A DNA stretch of 36,748 nt from assembly GCA_902596915.1 (NCBI GenBank), contig CACJVQ010000010.1, positions 1-36,748 on the forward strand. Reading direction: 5' to 3'. This stretch comes from an uncultured Pelagibacteraceae bacterium. Lineage in GTDB: Bacteria > Pseudomonadota > Alphaproteobacteria > Pelagibacterales > Pelagibacteraceae. The notes under the pieces were generated by a model. That model saw only the letters and a program-made list of their open reading frames with translations, was not told the DNA's origin and searched no databases. Positions 1 through 11,878 of this stretch are shown here, one piece after another (the first letter of the stretch is position 1; each line of letters opens with the position of its first letter). The position numbers were made by a program, and so were the translations under genes.

Positions 1-935
1 AAGCAAAAGATTTAGCATCTAGAGATGTTGTAAGCAGATCAATTGCAGTAGAAATTAATGAAGGCAGAGGTATAGGAAAAGAACAAGATCACGTTCATCT
101 TCATATTGATCATTTGGACCCAAAAGTTATAGATGAGAGGCTTCCAGGAATTTCAGAAGCATCTAAATTATTTGCAAACGTTGATGTAACCAAGGAGCCT
201 ATACCAGTAGTACCTACAGTGCATTATAATATGGGTGGAATACCAACAAATTATAAAGCAGAGGTTCTTACATTAAATGGATCTGAAAAAACTGTACCTG
301 GGTTAATGGCTATTGGAGAAGCAGCATGTGTTTCTGTCCACGGTGCAAATAGATTAGGTTCAAATTCATTAATAGATTTAGTAGTTTTTGGAAGAGCTGC
401 AGCGAAAAGAGCAGCAGAGTTAGTAAAACCCGGAATGAAGCATGACGAAATTGATAAAAATGAAACGGACAGATGTTTAGATAGATTTGACAAATTAAGA
501 AACTCAGAAGGTTCAAATCCAACATCTGAACTAAGACTTTCAATGCAAAAGACAATGCAATCAAAGTGTGCTGTATTTAGAACTGAGAAAACATTAAAAG
601 AAGGCGTTGATGAAATTAGAAGACCTTATGATGGAATGGACTCTCTTTCTGTAAAAGATAAATCATTAATATTCAACACAGATTTAGTTGAAACTCTAGA
701 ATTTGATAACTTAATAAGACAAGCAATAACTACAATGGACTCAGCGTATCATAGAAAAGAAAGCAGAGGAGCTCATGCAAGAGAAGATTTTCCAAAGAGA
801 GACGATGAGAACTATATGCAACACACACTATCATGGTGCAATGGTTCAAAAACTAAAATTAATTATAGACCTGTTCATAGATCAACACTAACAAATGATG
901 TACAATATTTTCCTCCACAGGAAAGAGTATATTAA
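1..935 (+). CDS. sdhA: Succinate dehydrogenase flavoprotein subunit, C-terminal part (cut by window edge)
   Basis: Catalytic flavoprotein of complex II, oxidising succinate to fumarate at the cytoplasmic face of the inner membrane. The reading frame is open from base 3, so about 310 C-terminal residues are present and the N-terminal FAD-binding half lies upstream of the window. The VHYNMGG segment carries the substrate-binding His of the family, and the [10 protein letters not shown] segment carries the substrate-binding Arg plus FAD contacts. The [11 protein letters not shown] stretch and the RPVH...FPPQERVY tail are typical of alphaproteobacterial SdhA. An internal TTG at 114 lies mid-domain and is not a start. 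The stop overlaps the sdhB start by one base (TAATG), which suggests translational coupling. sdhC and sdhD are expected upstream, out of view. Confidence 0.97.
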   Translation, partial: AKDLASRDVVSRSIAVEINEGRGIGKEQDHVHLHIDHLDPKVIDERLPGISEASKLFANVDVTKEPIPVVPTVHYNMGGIPTNYKAEVLTLNGSEKTVPGLMAIGEAACVSVHGANRLGSNSLIDLVVFGRAAAKRAAELVKPGMKHDEIDKNETDRCLDRFDKLRNSEGSNPTSELRLSMQKTMQSKCAVFRTEKTLKEGVDEIRRPYDGMDSLSVKDKSLIFNTDLVETLEFDNLIRQAITTMDSAYHRKESRGAHAREDFPKRDDENYMQHTLSWCNGSKTKINYRPVHRSTLTNDVQYFPPQERVY

Positions 936-1705
936 TGGTTCAATTTAACTTACCAGCAAATTCAAAGATAGAAAAAGGCCAATACTACAAAGATAAAACA
1001 GGATCAAAAAATATAAGAAAAGTAAATGTTTATAGATGGGACCCATCTAAAAATGAAAATCCAAGACTTGATACTTATGAAGTTGATATGGATAATTGTT
1101 CATCTAAAGTTCTAGATGTTTTAAACAAAATTAAAAATGAAATAGATCCGTCTATTGCTTATAGAAGATCTTGCGCTCATGGAGTATGTGGTTCATGTGC
1201 AATGAATATGAATGGCAAGAATGGTTTAGCTTGTACCAAATCTCATTCAGAATTAAATGGAGACATTGATATTTATCCATTACCACATTTAAAAGTTTTG
1301 AAAGATTTAATTGGAGATTTAAGCACTCTTTATAAACAATACGAGTCCGTTGAACCTTGGTTAAAAACCTCAAAAGTAAATGATAAAGAAAATATTCAAT
1401 CTAAAGATGACAGAGCAAAATTAGATGGATTGTATGAATGTATAATGTGTGCATGTTGCTCAACTTCTTGCCCAAGTTATTGGTGGAACGGTGAAAAGTA
1501 TTTAGGTCCAGCTGTTTTACTTCAGGCTTATAGATGGATAATCGATAGTAGAGATGAAGATAGAAAAGAAAGACTTAAAAAAGTTGCTGATGAACTTAAA
1601 CTTTATAGATGTCATACTATCTTGAATTGTACAAATGCTTGTCCCAAGGGCTTAAATCCTGCAAAAGCTATTGCAGAGATAAAGAAAATGCTTGCAACAG
1701 CTTGA
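935..1705 (+). CDS. sdhB: Succinate dehydrogenase iron-sulfur subunit
   Basis: Electron-transfer subunit of complex II, passing electrons from the SdhA flavin to quinone. The protein has 256 residues, normal for the family. The N-terminal plant-type ferredoxin domain has the 2Fe-2S ligands C80, C85, C88 and C100 (CAHGVCGSC then C). The C-terminal half has the 4Fe-4S motif [12 protein letters not shown] and the 3Fe-4S motif [17 protein letters not shown]. All expected cysteines are present. The ATG shares its A with the sdhA stop. The gene ends 24 bp before mmsA on the same strand, so co-transcription with the following TCA genes is likely. Confidence 0.98.
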   Translation: MVQFNLPANSKIEKGQYYKDKTGSKNIRKVNVYRWDPSKNENPRLDTYEVDMDNCSSKVLDVLNKIKNEIDPSIAYRRSCAHGVCGSCAMNMNGKNGLACTKSHSELNGDIDIYPLPHLKVLKDLIGDLSTLYKQYESVEPWLKTSKVNDKENIQSKDDRAKLDGLYECIMCACCSTSCPSYWWNGEKYLGPAVLLQAYRWIIDSRDEDRKERLKKVADELKLYRCHTILNCTNACPKGLNPAKAIAEIKKMLATA

Positions 1706-1729
1706 TTACTTAATTAAATAATTTCAATC

Positions 1730-3223
1730 ATGAATTTAATCAAACATTTTGTTGGTGGAAAAGTAATATCAGGCAATTCAGAGAGAAAAGGAAAAATCTT
1801 TAACCCTGCTACCGGGGAACAAGAGTCTGAGGTTATTTTAGCCTCAAAAGCAGATTTAGATGGTTCAGTAGAAATTGCACAAAAAGCTTTTGAGACTTGG
1901 TCATTAAACCCTCCACTTCAAAGAGCAAGAATAATGTTTAAATTCAAAGAGCTCATAGAGAAAAATTTTGATGAACTGGCAAAGCTAATAGTCTCAGAAC
2001 ATGGAAAAGTTTATGAGGATGCTAAGGGATCATTAATAAGAGGTTTAGAAGTTGTTGAGTTTGCATGTGGAATTCCACACCTACTTAAAGGAGAGTTTTC
2101 TGAAAATGTTGGAACAAACGTTGATAGTTATTCAATGCGACAGCCTTTGGGAGTTGCAGCTGGCATAACCCCATTTAATTTTCCAGCGATGGTACCGATG
2201 TGGATGTTTCCATTAGCTATAGCATGTGGTAATAGTTTTATTTTAAAACCATCAGAAAAAGATCCCTCATGTCCGATGAAATTGGCAGAACTGCTTCATG
2301 AAGCTGGTCTTCCTGAGGGAGTTTTTAATGTTGTAAACGGTGATAAAGAGGTTGTGGATGCGATATTAACAAACCAAAGTATTAAAGCTGTAAGTTTTGT
2401 TGGATCAACTCCTATTGCTAAGTATATTTATGAAAATGCAGCTAAAAATGAAAAAAGAGTCCAAGCATTAGGTGGAGCAAAAAATCATTTAGTTGTAATG
2501 CCAGATTGTGATTTAGATGGTGCCGTAAATGGTTTAATGGGTGCTGCATATGGTTCAGCTGGAGAAAGATGTATGGCGCAGTCAGTAGCAGTAGCGGTCG
2601 GTGATGTAGGTGATGAGTTAGTCTCAAGATTATCAAAAAAAGCTGAAGCATTAAAAATTGGACCTGGTATGGATAAATCATCCGAGATGGGTCCATTAGT
2701 AACCAAAGAACACTTGGAAAAAGTAAAAGGCTATGTAGATCTAGGAGTTAAAGAAGGAGCAAAACTTGTTCTTGATGGAAGAAATTTGAAATTGCAGGGC
2801 TATGAAAATGGTTTTTATATTGGTGGGTGTCTTTTTGATCATGTGAATACTGATATGAGAATTTATAAAGAGGAAATATTTGGACCAGTTTTATCTGTGG
2901 TTAGGGTAAAAACATTTGAAGAGGCTACAAAAATGATTAATGAGCACGAATACGGAAATGGAGTTAGCATTTATACCAGAGATGGGGATGCAGGAAGAAC
3001 ATTCGCAAGCAAAATTCAAGTTGGAATGGTAGGAATAAATGTTCCAATACCAGTTCCAATGGCTTTTCATAGTTTTGGAGGATGGAAGAGGTCTTTATTT
3101 GGAGATAGTGGAACACATGGTATGGAAGGAGTAAAATTTTATACTAAATTAAAAACAATTACCTCTAGATGGCCATCAGGAATTAGATCTAATCCTGAGT
3201 TTATCATGCCAACAATGAAATAA
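1730..3223 (+). CDS. mmsA: Methylmalonate-semialdehyde dehydrogenase (CoA-acylating)
   Basis: Aldehyde dehydrogenase superfamily, 497 residues. The family oxidises methylmalonate semialdehyde to propionyl-CoA, or malonate semialdehyde to acetyl-CoA, with NAD+, CoA and loss of CO2. The ITPFNFPAMVPMW segment belongs to the NAD-binding core. The catalytic cysteine is C281 in GERCMAQS, the usual MmsA signature, and the ending GVKFYTKLKT...W is also typical. The known routes feeding it are valine, inositol, beta-alanine, and the DMSP/acrylate/3-hydroxypropionate branch, where the relative DddC acts. The sequence alone cannot choose among these substrates. Its position between sdhB and mdh, with gaps of 24 and 3 bp, implies co-expression with the TCA cycle. 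The family call is secure; the physiological substrate is not. Confidence 0.93.
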   Translation: MNLIKHFVGGKVISGNSERKGKIFNPATGEQESEVILASKADLDGSVEIAQKAFETWSLNPPLQRARIMFKFKELIEKNFDELAKLIVSEHGKVYEDAKGSLIRGLEVVEFACGIPHLLKGEFSENVGTNVDSYSMRQPLGVAAGITPFNFPAMVPMWMFPLAIACGNSFILKPSEKDPSCPMKLAELLHEAGLPEGVFNVVNGDKEVVDAILTNQSIKAVSFVGSTPIAKYIYENAAKNEKRVQALGGAKNHLVVMPDCDLDGAVNGLMGAAYGSAGERCMAQSVAVAVGDVGDELVSRLSKKAEALKIGPGMDKSSEMGPLVTKEHLEKVKGYVDLGVKEGAKLVLDGRNLKLQGYENGFYIGGCLFDHVNTDMRIYKEEIFGPVLSVVRVKTFEEATKMINEHEYGNGVSIYTRDGDAGRTFASKIQVGMVGINVPIPVPMAFHSFGGWKRSLFGDSGTHGMEGVKFYTKLKTITSRWPSGIRSNPEFIMPTMK

Positions 3224-4192
<969 letters not shown>

Positions 4193-5353
4193 ATGAATAT
4201 CCACGAGCACCAAGCAAAAGAAATACTTAAAAAGTATGGCGCGGTTGTGCCTGAGGGTTTTTATGCTCTTAATGTAAATGAATTAATTGAAAAAGTAAAA
4301 AATCTCAAAACTAAGAAGTATGTATTAAAAGCCCAAATTCACGCAGGAGGTAGAGGAAAGGCTGGAGGAGTAATAATTGTTGATAATATTGCTCTTTTGG
4401 AAGAGGAAGCTAATAAATTGTTTGGAAAAACTTTGGTTACTCATCAAACTGGACCATCAGGAAGAGAGGTGAAAAGATTGTATGTTGAAGCTGCATCAGA
4501 AATAGAAAAAGAATTCTATCTGTCTTGTCTTGTTGATAGAGCTTCTGCAAAAATTGCATTTATTTCCAGTGATCAGGGTGGAATGAATATTGAGGAAGTT
4601 GCCATAAAATCACCAGAGAAAATAATCACTACGAAAGTAGATTTTAATGAAAGTATTTCAGAGGAAGACTGTGGCAAAATTATTAAAATTTTTGATTTAG
4701 ATAACGATGCAAGTAAACAAGCAATCAATTTAATAAAATCAATCTACAAAATGTTCATTGATACAGATGCAAATTTGGTAGAGATAAATCCTCTTATTTT
4801 AACAAAAAAAAACAAAATTGTATGTTTAGATGCAAAGATGACTTTTGACGAAAATGCATTATTTAAACATCCAGAAATTCAAAAACTTAGAGATTTTAAT
4901 GAAGAAGAAGAAACGGAAATTGAAGCAAGCAAACATGATCTAGCGTACATTAAACTGGATGGAAATATAGGATGCATGGTAAATGGTGCTGGATTAGCTA
5001 TGGCTACAATGGATATTATAAAACTTTATGGAGAGGAACCTGCAAATTTTTTAGATGTTGGAGGTGGAGCATCTAAGGAAAAAGTTTCAGCCGCATTTAA
5101 AATTATTTTATCAGATAGAAATGTTAAAGGAATATTGATTAATATTTTTGGTGGTATTATGAGATGTGATGTACTCGCTCAAGGTGTTGTAGATGCAGCA
5201 AAAGAAATTAAAATTAAAGTACCTTTAGTAGTAAGATTAGCAGGAACAAACTTTGAAGAAGGAAAAAAGATATTAGAGAATTCTGGTTTAAAAATTATAT
5301 CTGCAAACAACTTATCAGATGCTGCAAAAAAAGTTGTAGAGGCAATAAAATAA
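4193..5353 (+). CDS. sucC: Succinyl-CoA synthetase beta subunit
   Basis: ADP/GDP-forming succinate-CoA ligase, ATP-grasp subunit, which makes ATP or GTP from succinyl-CoA. Its 386 residues compare with 388 in E. coli. The start [12 protein letters not shown] is the family's usual N-terminus. [14 protein letters not shown] is the ATP-grasp phosphate loop, VEINPLIL carries metal-binding residues, and [18 protein letters not shown] and [10 protein letters not shown] are signature segments of the C-terminal ligase domain. It overlaps sucD by one base (TAATG). Confidence 0.98.
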   Translation: MNIHEHQAKEILKKYGAVVPEGFYALNVNELIEKVKNLKTKKYVLKAQIHAGGRGKAGGVIIVDNIALLEEEANKLFGKTLVTHQTGPSGREVKRLYVEAASEIEKEFYLSCLVDRASAKIAFISSDQGGMNIEEVAIKSPEKIITTKVDFNESISEEDCGKIIKIFDLDNDASKQAINLIKSIYKMFIDTDANLVEINPLILTKKNKIVCLDAKMTFDENALFKHPEIQKLRDFNEEEETEIEASKHDLAYIKLDGNIGCMVNGAGLAMATMDIIKLYGEEPANFLDVGGGASKEKVSAAFKIILSDRNVKGILINIFGGIMRCDVLAQGVVDAAKEIKIKVPLVVRLAGTNFEEGKKILENSGLKIISANNLSDAAKKVVEAIK

Positions 5354-6228
5354 TGTCAGTATTAATTGATAAAAATACAAAAGTAATTTGCCAAGGTTTT
5401 ACAGGATCTCATGGCACTTTTCACTCTGAACAATCTATTAGATATGGAACAAACTTAGTTGGAGGAGTAACACCAAAAAAAGGTGGACAAACTCACTTAG
5501 AAAGACCAGTGTTTAACACAGTTAAAGAAGCAAAAGCTGCTACTGGTGCGGATGCAACAATGATATATGTACCTGCAAAGTTTGCTTCATCAGCCATCAT
5601 TGAAGCTATCGATGCATCGATTGAATTAATTGTTTGTATAAGCGAAGGAATACCAATTCTAGATATGTTAAAAGTAAAAAAAAAATTACAAGACTCAAAC
5701 TCAAGATTAATTGGCCCAAACTGTCCAGGAATAATTACACCTAATGAATGTAAAATTGGAATAATGCCTGGTAATATTCATAAAAAAGGTTCAGTAGGAA
5801 TTGTATCAAGATCAGGAACACTTACCTATGAGGCAGTTGCTCAAACAACCGAAAACAACCTTGGCCAATCAACTTGCATAGGCATTGGTGGTGACCCAAT
5901 TAATGGAACTAATTTCATTGATTGCCTTGATTTATTTTTAAATGATGACCAGACTGAGTCCATTTTAATGATTGGAGAAATAGGTGGAACTGCTGAGGAA
6001 GAAGCTGCGGAGTTTGTTAAAAATCACAAAATAAAAAAACCAATAGTCGGATTTATAGCAGGTGTAACTGCTCCTCCAGGAAGAAGAATGGGACATGCTG
6101 GAGCAATTATTTCAGGTGGCAAAGGAAGTGCCGAGGAAAAGATAAAAATTATGCAAGATTGTGGTATAACTGTTGCAAATTCTCCCTCTGACATTGGAAA
6201 AACGCTACTAAATAAATTGTCTAATTGA
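5353..6228 (+). CDS. sucD: Succinyl-CoA synthetase alpha subunit
   Basis: CoA-binding and phosphohistidine subunit of succinyl-CoA synthetase, 291 residues. The N-terminal CoA-binding domain shows [15 protein letters not shown]. The phosphorylated His is H248 in [12 protein letters not shown], matching the E. coli position closely. The segment [10 protein letters not shown] is also diagnostic. The start codon overlaps the sucC stop (TAATG), so the two subunits are probably made in a coupled 1:1 ratio. A 35 bp gap with a candidate promoter follows before sucA. Confidence 0.98.
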   Translation: MSVLIDKNTKVICQGFTGSHGTFHSEQSIRYGTNLVGGVTPKKGGQTHLERPVFNTVKEAKAATGADATMIYVPAKFASSAIIEAIDASIELIVCISEGIPILDMLKVKKKLQDSNSRLIGPNCPGIITPNECKIGIMPGNIHKKGSVGIVSRSGTLTYEAVAQTTENNLGQSTCIGIGGDPINGTNFIDCLDLFLNDDQTESILMIGEIGGTAEEEAAEFVKNHKIKKPIVGFIAGVTAPPGRRMGHAGAIISGGKGSAEEKIKIMQDCGITVANSPSDIGKTLLNKLSN

Positions 6229-6263
6229 TAACATTTTGTTTGTATAATATTTAAATAATAAAT
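6225..6263 (+). promoter_or_regulatory. Candidate promoter before sucA
   Basis: The 35 bp between sucD and sucA holds a perfect TATAAT at 6243-6248, about 15 bp before the sucA ATG. No good -35 box lies 16-18 bp upstream: TTGTCT at 6217-6222 has a 20 bp spacer, and TTGATA at 6225-6230 has only 12. This may be an internal promoter giving sucAB-lpdA extra transcripts, or simply a TATAAT in an AT-rich gap. Confidence 0.35.
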
Positions 6264-9143
6264 ATGCCAGCTTCCAAAAATCTTGAATATAAAAAAACTT
6301 CATTTTTAAATAAATCAAACAATGCTTTTATTGAGCAAATGTATGTGAAGTTTATAAATAAAGATCCAAGCCTACCAAGAGGTTGGAAAGAATATTTTCT
6401 TGATATTGGGGAAGATTTAGACTCTGTAATTAAAGAAATAAAAGGCCCTTCGTGGAGTCCAAAAAAAGTAAAAATTAAAGAAAACTCAGATCTAAATAAA
6501 GAAGTCTCTACTCTTAATGTTAATCAAGCCGATACTGTAGCTGGCAATAGTAATTCAATCAGAGCAGTTTCACTTATTAGATCTTACAGACAAAGAGGTC
6601 ATCTACTCTCTAAACTAGACCCGTTAGGAATAAGAGAAAGTGAATATTTAGATGAATTACATCCTGAAAATTATGGCTTTAATAAAGAAGATTACGATAA
6701 GCAAATTTACTTAGATGGTATTTTAAATAAAGAGTATTCAAACATAAAAGAAATTTTATCTATTCTTAGAAAAATTTATTGTGGTTCAATTGGATATGAA
6801 TATATGCATATTTCAAATCCAACAGAAAGAAAATGGTTTAGAGATAGAGTGGAAAAAGATGAAAATGCATTAAAATTTACTGAAAATGGTAAAGGTGCAA
6901 TATTAAATAAACTAATTCAAGCTGAGGGATTTGAAAAATTTCTACATACTAAATATGTTGGTTCTAAGAGATTTGGTTTAGATGGAGGTGAAAGTTTAAT
7001 TCCAGGTTTAGAACAAATTATAAAAATAGGTGGACAGTCCAATATTAAAGAAGTTAAAATTGGAATGTCTCACAGAGGAAGACTAAATGTTTTAGCTAAC
7101 GTTTTACAAAAATCTTATAAGAGAATATTCAATGAATTTGCCGGTGAAATAAATAATACTGATGAAGATAGTGCTGGGGATGTGAAATATCATTTGGGAG
7201 CTTCATCTGACAGAGAGTTTGATGGAAACTCTGTTCATGTGAGTTTAACAGATAATCCTTCACATTTAGAAGCTGTTAATCCAGTTGTCTTAGGCCAGAC
7301 TAGAGCAAAACAATTTTTCCATAAAGATACTGAAAGAAATAAAGTGATTCCGATTTTAATACATGGTGATGCTGCCTTTGCCGGACAAGGTGTTGTTGCC
7401 GAATGTTTTGCAATGTCGGGTTTACCAGGACACAATACAGGAGGAACTATTCATATAATAGTTAATAATCAAATAGGATTTACTACAAGCCCAAGGTTTG
7501 CAAGATCTTCGCCTCACCCATCAGATATTGCGAAAATGGTTGATGCACCTATCATCCATGTTAATGGAGATGACCCAGAAGCTGTTGTTTATGGCTCAAG
7601 AATTGCAACTGAATTTAGATTAAAGTTTAATAGAGATGTAGTCATAGACTTAGTTTGTTACAGACGATTTGGACATAATGAGGGAGATGAGCCATCATTC
7701 ACTCAACCATTGATGTATAAAAAAATTAGATCACATCAATCAACAGCAAACATATATGGATCTAAGCTTATTAATGAAAAATTAATATCTAAAGAGAGTT
7801 TAAATGATCAAATAAAAAAATTTAAAGACCTATTAGATGATCAATTTAAAACAGCTAAAGATTATAATCCTAAAATTGAATGGTTTGAAGGAGCATGGTC
7901 TAGCTATAAACCTAAAAAAGGAAAAGATAAAAGAGGCGTAACAGGAGCAGATAAAAAAATACTAAAAAATATTTCAGATAAAATAAACGTTGTTCCAGCA
8001 GAAATAAATATTCACAAAACTATTAACAAAATTTTACAAAGTAGAAAAAAATCAGTTGATGACGGTGTAAATATTGACTGGTCTACTGCTGAATCTTTAG
8101 CATTTGGTTCATTATTAGATGAGGGTTTTCCAGTTCGATTTGTAGGACAGGATTCTGGTAGAGGGACTTTTAGTCAGAGACATTCAGTTTTAAGAGATCA
8201 GATGGATAACTCTAGATATATTCCTTTAAACTACATATCAAAAAACCAAAAAAAATTTGAAATAGTAGATAGTTTTTTATCTGAACTTGCAGTTTTAGGA
8301 TTTGAATATGGATATAGCTTAGTAGAACCAAATACTCTTACTCTTTGGGAAGCTCAATTTGGTGATTTTGCTAATGGTGCACAAGTTATAATTGATCAAT
8401 TTATCTCTTCAGGTGAAAGAAAATGGCAAAGAGCATCAGGTTTAGTCATGTTATTACCTCATGGCTATGAAGGTCAAGGACCAGAACATTCTTCTGCTAG
8501 ACTTGAAAGATTTCTACAACTGTGTGCAAATGATAATCTTCAAGTTATGAATTGTACAACACCAGCAAATTATTTTCATGCTTTACGAAGACAAATACAT
8601 CGTGATTTTAGAAAACCACTTGTAATCATGACACCTAAATCTTTGTTAAGAAATAAGTTTTGTATATCAACCATTGATGATTTTAGTAAGCAAACATCAT
8701 TTCATCGAATAATGTGGGATCATGCATTAAGTGATCAATCTAAAAATTTTATTAAATTAAAAAAATCTAGTGAAATTAAAAAAGTTATAATCTGTTCAGG
8801 AAAAGTATACTTTGATCTTTTGATTGCTAGAGAAAAGTTAAAAAGAGATGATGTGATAATGTTTCGAATTGAGCAACTTTATCCTTTTCCAGCGAAGAGT
8901 TTAGTAAAAGAACTCAAACCTTATGCTAAAAATGCTAATTTTTATTGGTGTCAGGAAGAGCCAAAAAATATGGGTGCATGGTTTTCAGTGAGAGATTATA
9001 TACAATGGACTTTAGATACCATTAAAGCTAAAAATAATGAAGTTTCTTATATTGGAAGAAGTCCTGATGCATCACCAGCCACTGGATATGCTAAAAGACA
9101 CCAACTTGAGCAACAAGAAATTATAAATGAAGTATTCGATTAA
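6264..9143 (+). CDS. sucA: 2-Oxoglutarate dehydrogenase E1 component
   Basis: Thiamine-diphosphate-dependent E1 of the 2-oxoglutarate dehydrogenase complex. It decarboxylates 2-oxoglutarate and succinylates the lipoyl group on SucB. The 959 residues are slightly longer than the 933 of E. coli. The N-terminal E1-E2 interaction segment resembles [34 protein letters not shown] and the ThDP/Mg motif starting GDAAFAGQG (about 368-376), followed by [10 protein letters not shown], mark the catalytic core. The C-terminal transketolase-like domain includes [13 protein letters not shown] and [16 protein letters not shown]. The stop overlaps the sucB start by one base. Confidence 0.98.
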   Translation: MPASKNLEYKKTSFLNKSNNAFIEQMYVKFINKDPSLPRGWKEYFLDIGEDLDSVIKEIKGPSWSPKKVKIKENSDLNKEVSTLNVNQADTVAGNSNSIRAVSLIRSYRQRGHLLSKLDPLGIRESEYLDELHPENYGFNKEDYDKQIYLDGILNKEYSNIKEILSILRKIYCGSIGYEYMHISNPTERKWFRDRVEKDENALKFTENGKGAILNKLIQAEGFEKFLHTKYVGSKRFGLDGGESLIPGLEQIIKIGGQSNIKEVKIGMSHRGRLNVLANVLQKSYKRIFNEFAGEINNTDEDSAGDVKYHLGASSDREFDGNSVHVSLTDNPSHLEAVNPVVLGQTRAKQFFHKDTERNKVIPILIHGDAAFAGQGVVAECFAMSGLPGHNTGGTIHIIVNNQIGFTTSPRFARSSPHPSDIAKMVDAPIIHVNGDDPEAVVYGSRIATEFRLKFNRDVVIDLVCYRRFGHNEGDEPSFTQPLMYKKIRSHQSTANIYGSKLINEKLISKESLNDQIKKFKDLLDDQFKTAKDYNPKIEWFEGAWSSYKPKKGKDKRGVTGADKKILKNISDKINVVPAEINIHKTINKILQSRKKSVDDGVNIDWSTAESLAFGSLLDEGFPVRFVGQDSGRGTFSQRHSVLRDQMDNSRYIPLNYISKNQKKFEIVDSFLSELAVLGFEYGYSLVEPNTLTLWEAQFGDFANGAQVIIDQFISSGERKWQRASGLVMLLPHGYEGQGPEHSSARLERFLQLCANDNLQVMNCTTPANYFHALRRQIHRDFRKPLVIMTPKSLLRNKFCISTIDDFSKQTSFHRIMWDHALSDQSKNFIKLKKSSEIKKVIICSGKVYFDLLIAREKLKRDDVIMFRIEQLYPFPAKSLVKELKPYAKNANFYWCQEEPKNMGAWFSVRDYIQWTLDTIKAKNNEVSYIGRSPDASPATGYAKRHQLEQQEIINEVFD

Positions 9144-10465
9144 TGAGTGAAAAAATTTTAGTTCCTACGTTAGGTGAAAGTATAACAGAAGCAACAGTTT
9201 CTAAATGGTTGAAAAGAGAAGGTGAAACAGTTGAGGCTGATGAGGCAATAGTTGAACTGGAAACTGATAAAGTAAATTTAGAAGTTCCTGCCCCAATTAG
9301 TGGAACATTATCGGAAATTAGTTTTAAAGATGGAGACACAGTCGAAGTAGGAGCGGTTTTAGGCTCAATTTCTGAAGGGAATGAAGAAATAAAAAAAGTA
9401 GCTGAAACTAAAAAACAAACTGAAAAAAATGAAGAGAAAGAAGACATAGATCAGAAAAGTAACGTAATTAATTTAGAAATAGAAAAAAAAACTCAAACTG
9501 AGCTTGAGGAACCACTAGTATTAACTGAAGAAAATTCAATGGAGCTAAAAGAAGAACAACCGTTACTTTTGACTGAAGAAGTTAAAACTGAAGAGATTAC
9601 ACAACAGCCAATTATTCTTTCACCTGCAGTAAGAAAAATGGTTGCAGAAAAAAATATCAATTTAGATAATGTAAAGGGAACAGGAAAAGCAGGAAGAATT
9701 TTAAAAGGCGATCTAATTAGTATGATGGGCGCCAACCCAGAACCTAACCAGAGAAGAATTAAATACGGTGAAGAAGAAAGAATTAAAATGACACGTTTAA
9801 GACAAACGATTGCTAAAAGATTAAAACAAGCTCAAGAAAACGCAGCAATGTTAACTACTTTTAATGAGGTAGATATGTCTGGGATTATGGCGATGAGAAA
9901 AGATAACCAAGAAGATTTCAAAAGTAGATATGGAATAAAGTTGGGTCTAATGTCGTTTTTTGTAAAAGCTTGTGTTGTTGGACTAAAATTGTTTCCAGCA
10001 ATAAATGCTGAGATTGAAGATCAGGATATAATTTATAAAAATTATTATAATATTAGTTTTGCTGTTGGAACTGAAAAAGGTTTAGTAGTTCCAGTTCTAA
10101 GAAATGCAGATGAGATGTCATTTGCCGAAATAGAAAAAGAAATTAAAAAATTATCAGAAAAAGCAAACGAGGGTAACCTAACAATTGATGACTTGCAGGG
10201 AGGCACATTTACTATTAGTAATGGAGGTGTTTATGGCTCAATGCTTTCAACACCAATATTAAATCCGCCTCAATCAGGCGTATTAGGCATGCATAATATT
10301 GTTGAAAGACCAATAAATGATAATGGTGAGATAAAAATAAAACCAATAATGTATTTGGCTTTATCATATGATCATAGAATTATTGATGGAAAAGAATCTG
10401 TGTCATTCTTAAAAACTGTGAAAGAAAATTTAGAAGACCCTAGAAGATTATTTTTAAATATATAA
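9143..10465 (+). CDS. sucB: 2-Oxoglutarate dehydrogenase E2, dihydrolipoyl succinyltransferase
   Basis: Core E2 of the complex, moving the succinyl group from E1 to CoA. There is a single lipoyl domain at residues 1-77 with the lipoyl lysine K43 in [11 protein letters not shown]. The E3/E1-binding domain lies near 157-195 ([14 protein letters not shown]...[13 protein letters not shown]). The catalytic acyltransferase domain runs to residue 440, with H411 and D415 in [10 protein letters not shown]. The linker from about 78 to 156 is unusual: rich in Glu, Lys and Thr rather than Ala and Pro, with a 16-residue repeat (listed separately). TAATG overlaps join it to both sucA and lpdA. Confidence 0.98.
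   Translation: MSEKILVPTLGESITEATVSKWLKREGETVEADEAIVELETDKVNLEVPAPISGTLSEISFKDGDTVEVGAVLGSISEGNEEIKKVAETKKQTEKNEEKEDIDQKSNVINLEIEKKTQTELEEPLVLTEENSMELKEEQPLLLTEEVKTEEITQQPIILSPAVRKMVAEKNINLDNVKGTGKAGRILKGDLISMMGANPEPNQRRIKYGEEERIKMTRLRQTIAKRLKQAQENAAMLTTFNEVDMSGIMAMRKDNQEDFKSRYGIKLGLMSFFVKACVVGLKLFPAINAEIEDQDIIYKNYYNISFAVGTEKGLVVPVLRNADEMSFAEIEKEIKKLSEKANEGNLTIDDLQGGTFTISNGGVYGSMLSTPILNPPQSGVLGMHNIVERPINDNGEIKIKPIMYLALSYDHRIIDGKESVSFLKTVKENLEDPRRLFLNI
9506..9619 (+). repeat. 16-residue protein repeat in the SucB inter-domain linker
   Basis: Residues 122-159 of SucB carry three related units phased on prolines P124, P140 and P156, exactly 16 residues apart: [19 protein letters not shown] and QQPIILSP. 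The third unit is degraded and merges into the E3-binding domain. The codons differ between copies, so this is an old protein-level repeat and not a recent DNA duplication. Confidence 0.6.
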
Positions 10466-11859
10466 TGGCTGAAAAATTTGATGTTACTGTTATTGGAGGC
10501 GGACCAGCAGGATATGTCTGTGCAATTAGATTATCACAATTAGGATTAAAAACTGCATGTGTAGAGTCCAGAGGATCTTTGGGAGGCACTTGTCTTAATA
10601 TAGGATGTATTCCATCTAAAAGCCTTTTAAATATGTCAGAAAGTTTTCATAAAGCCAAAAACTTTTCAAACATTGGTATTGAAACTGGAGAAATTAAGCT
10701 AAATCTGCAAAAAATGATGAGTAATAAAGATAGCTCAGTTGCAACACTCACAAAAGGAGTGGAGTTTTTATTTAAAAAAAACAAAGTTACTTACATTAAA
10801 GGAGTGGGATCTTTTAATGAAAAAAATGAAATATTAGTCAAAAATGATAAATCAGAAATAAAAATTAAAACTGATAAAACTATAATAAGCACAGGATCAG
10901 AGCCCTTATCCCTTCCAGGAATAGATTTTGATGAAAAAAAAATTCTTTCATCTACAGGAGTTTTAAGTATTTCTAAACTTCCAAAAAAAATGGTTGTTGT
11001 TGGAGGTGGGTATATTGGACTGGAAATGGGTTCTGTTTGGTCAAGATTAGGAACGGAGGTTCATGTCATTGAATATTTAGATCACATCACCCCAGGACTT
11101 GATAAAGAAATTTCAAATGAATTTATGAAAATACTTAAAAAACAAAATATTAAATTTGAATTAAATACAAAAGTTGAAAAAATTACTAAAAATGATCAAG
11201 GAGTAATAATAGAAACCTCTAATAAAGAATCAAAAAACAATATTGAAGCCGACGTAGTTTTAATTTCTGTTGGAAGAAAACCGTATACAGATAAATTAAA
11301 TTTAGAAAAAATAGGTATAAATCGTGATCAAAAAGGAAAAATTATAGTTAATAAAAATTTTGAGACTAATGTTAAAAATATTTATGCAATAGGCGATGTT
11401 ATAGATGGACCCATGTTGGCTCATAAAGCTGAGGAGGAAGGAATAGCTGTAGCAGAGCTAATTGCTGGACAGTCAGGTCATGTAAATTATGATATAATAC
11501 CAGGTGTAATTTATACTTCACCAGAGGTAGCCTATGTTGGTAAAAACGAAGAAGAATTAAAAGAAAAAAAAATAAACTACAAAGTAGGCAAATTCCCTTT
11601 TATGGCAAACTCAAGAGCCAAAGCAATAAATGAACCAGAGGGATTCGTTAAAATATTAGCTGAAAGTACAACAGATAGAGTGTTGGGAGTACATATAATC
11701 GGACCTCATGCTGGAGAAATGATTGCAGAAATGTCTGTTGCAATGGAATTTGGTGCTAGTTCCGAGGATATTGCAAGAACATGTCACGCTCACCCTACTT
11801 TTTCAGAAGCAATAAAAGAAGCTGCATTATCTGTAGATAAAAGACAAATTCACTCTTAA
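10465..11859 (+). CDS. lpdA: Dihydrolipoyl dehydrogenase (E3)
   Basis: FAD-dependent disulfide reductase that reoxidises dihydrolipoamide with NAD+. It probably serves the 2-oxoglutarate complex and may also serve the pyruvate and glycine cleavage complexes. Its 464 residues are family-typical. The FAD loop is VIGGGPAGY (9-17), the redox-active disulfide is C43-C48 in GGTCLNIGCIPSK, and the NAD loop is VVGGGYIGLEMGS. The catalytic His-Glu pair is H443 and E448 in HAHPTFSEA. It overlaps the sucB stop by one base and closes the TCA gene run. Confidence 0.98.
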   Translation: MAEKFDVTVIGGGPAGYVCAIRLSQLGLKTACVESRGSLGGTCLNIGCIPSKSLLNMSESFHKAKNFSNIGIETGEIKLNLQKMMSNKDSSVATLTKGVEFLFKKNKVTYIKGVGSFNEKNEILVKNDKSEIKIKTDKTIISTGSEPLSLPGIDFDEKKILSSTGVLSISKLPKKMVVVGGGYIGLEMGSVWSRLGTEVHVIEYLDHITPGLDKEISNEFMKILKKQNIKFELNTKVEKITKNDQGVIIETSNKESKNNIEADVVLISVGRKPYTDKLNLEKIGINRDQKGKIIVNKNFETNVKNIYAIGDVIDGPMLAHKAEEEGIAVAELIAGQSGHVNYDIIPGVIYTSPEVAYVGKNEEELKEKKINYKVGKFPFMANSRAKAINEPEGFVKILAESTTDRVLGVHIIGPHAGEMIAEMSVAMEFGASSEDIARTCHAHPTFSEAIKEAALSVDKRQIHS

Positions 11860-11878
11860 TATATTTCATAATTTATTT

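Noticed and set aside
114..935. TTG at 114 as start of a 273-residue sdhA
   Set aside because: The frame is open upstream to base 3 with sequence matching the SdhA core, so the gene is simply cut by the window edge.
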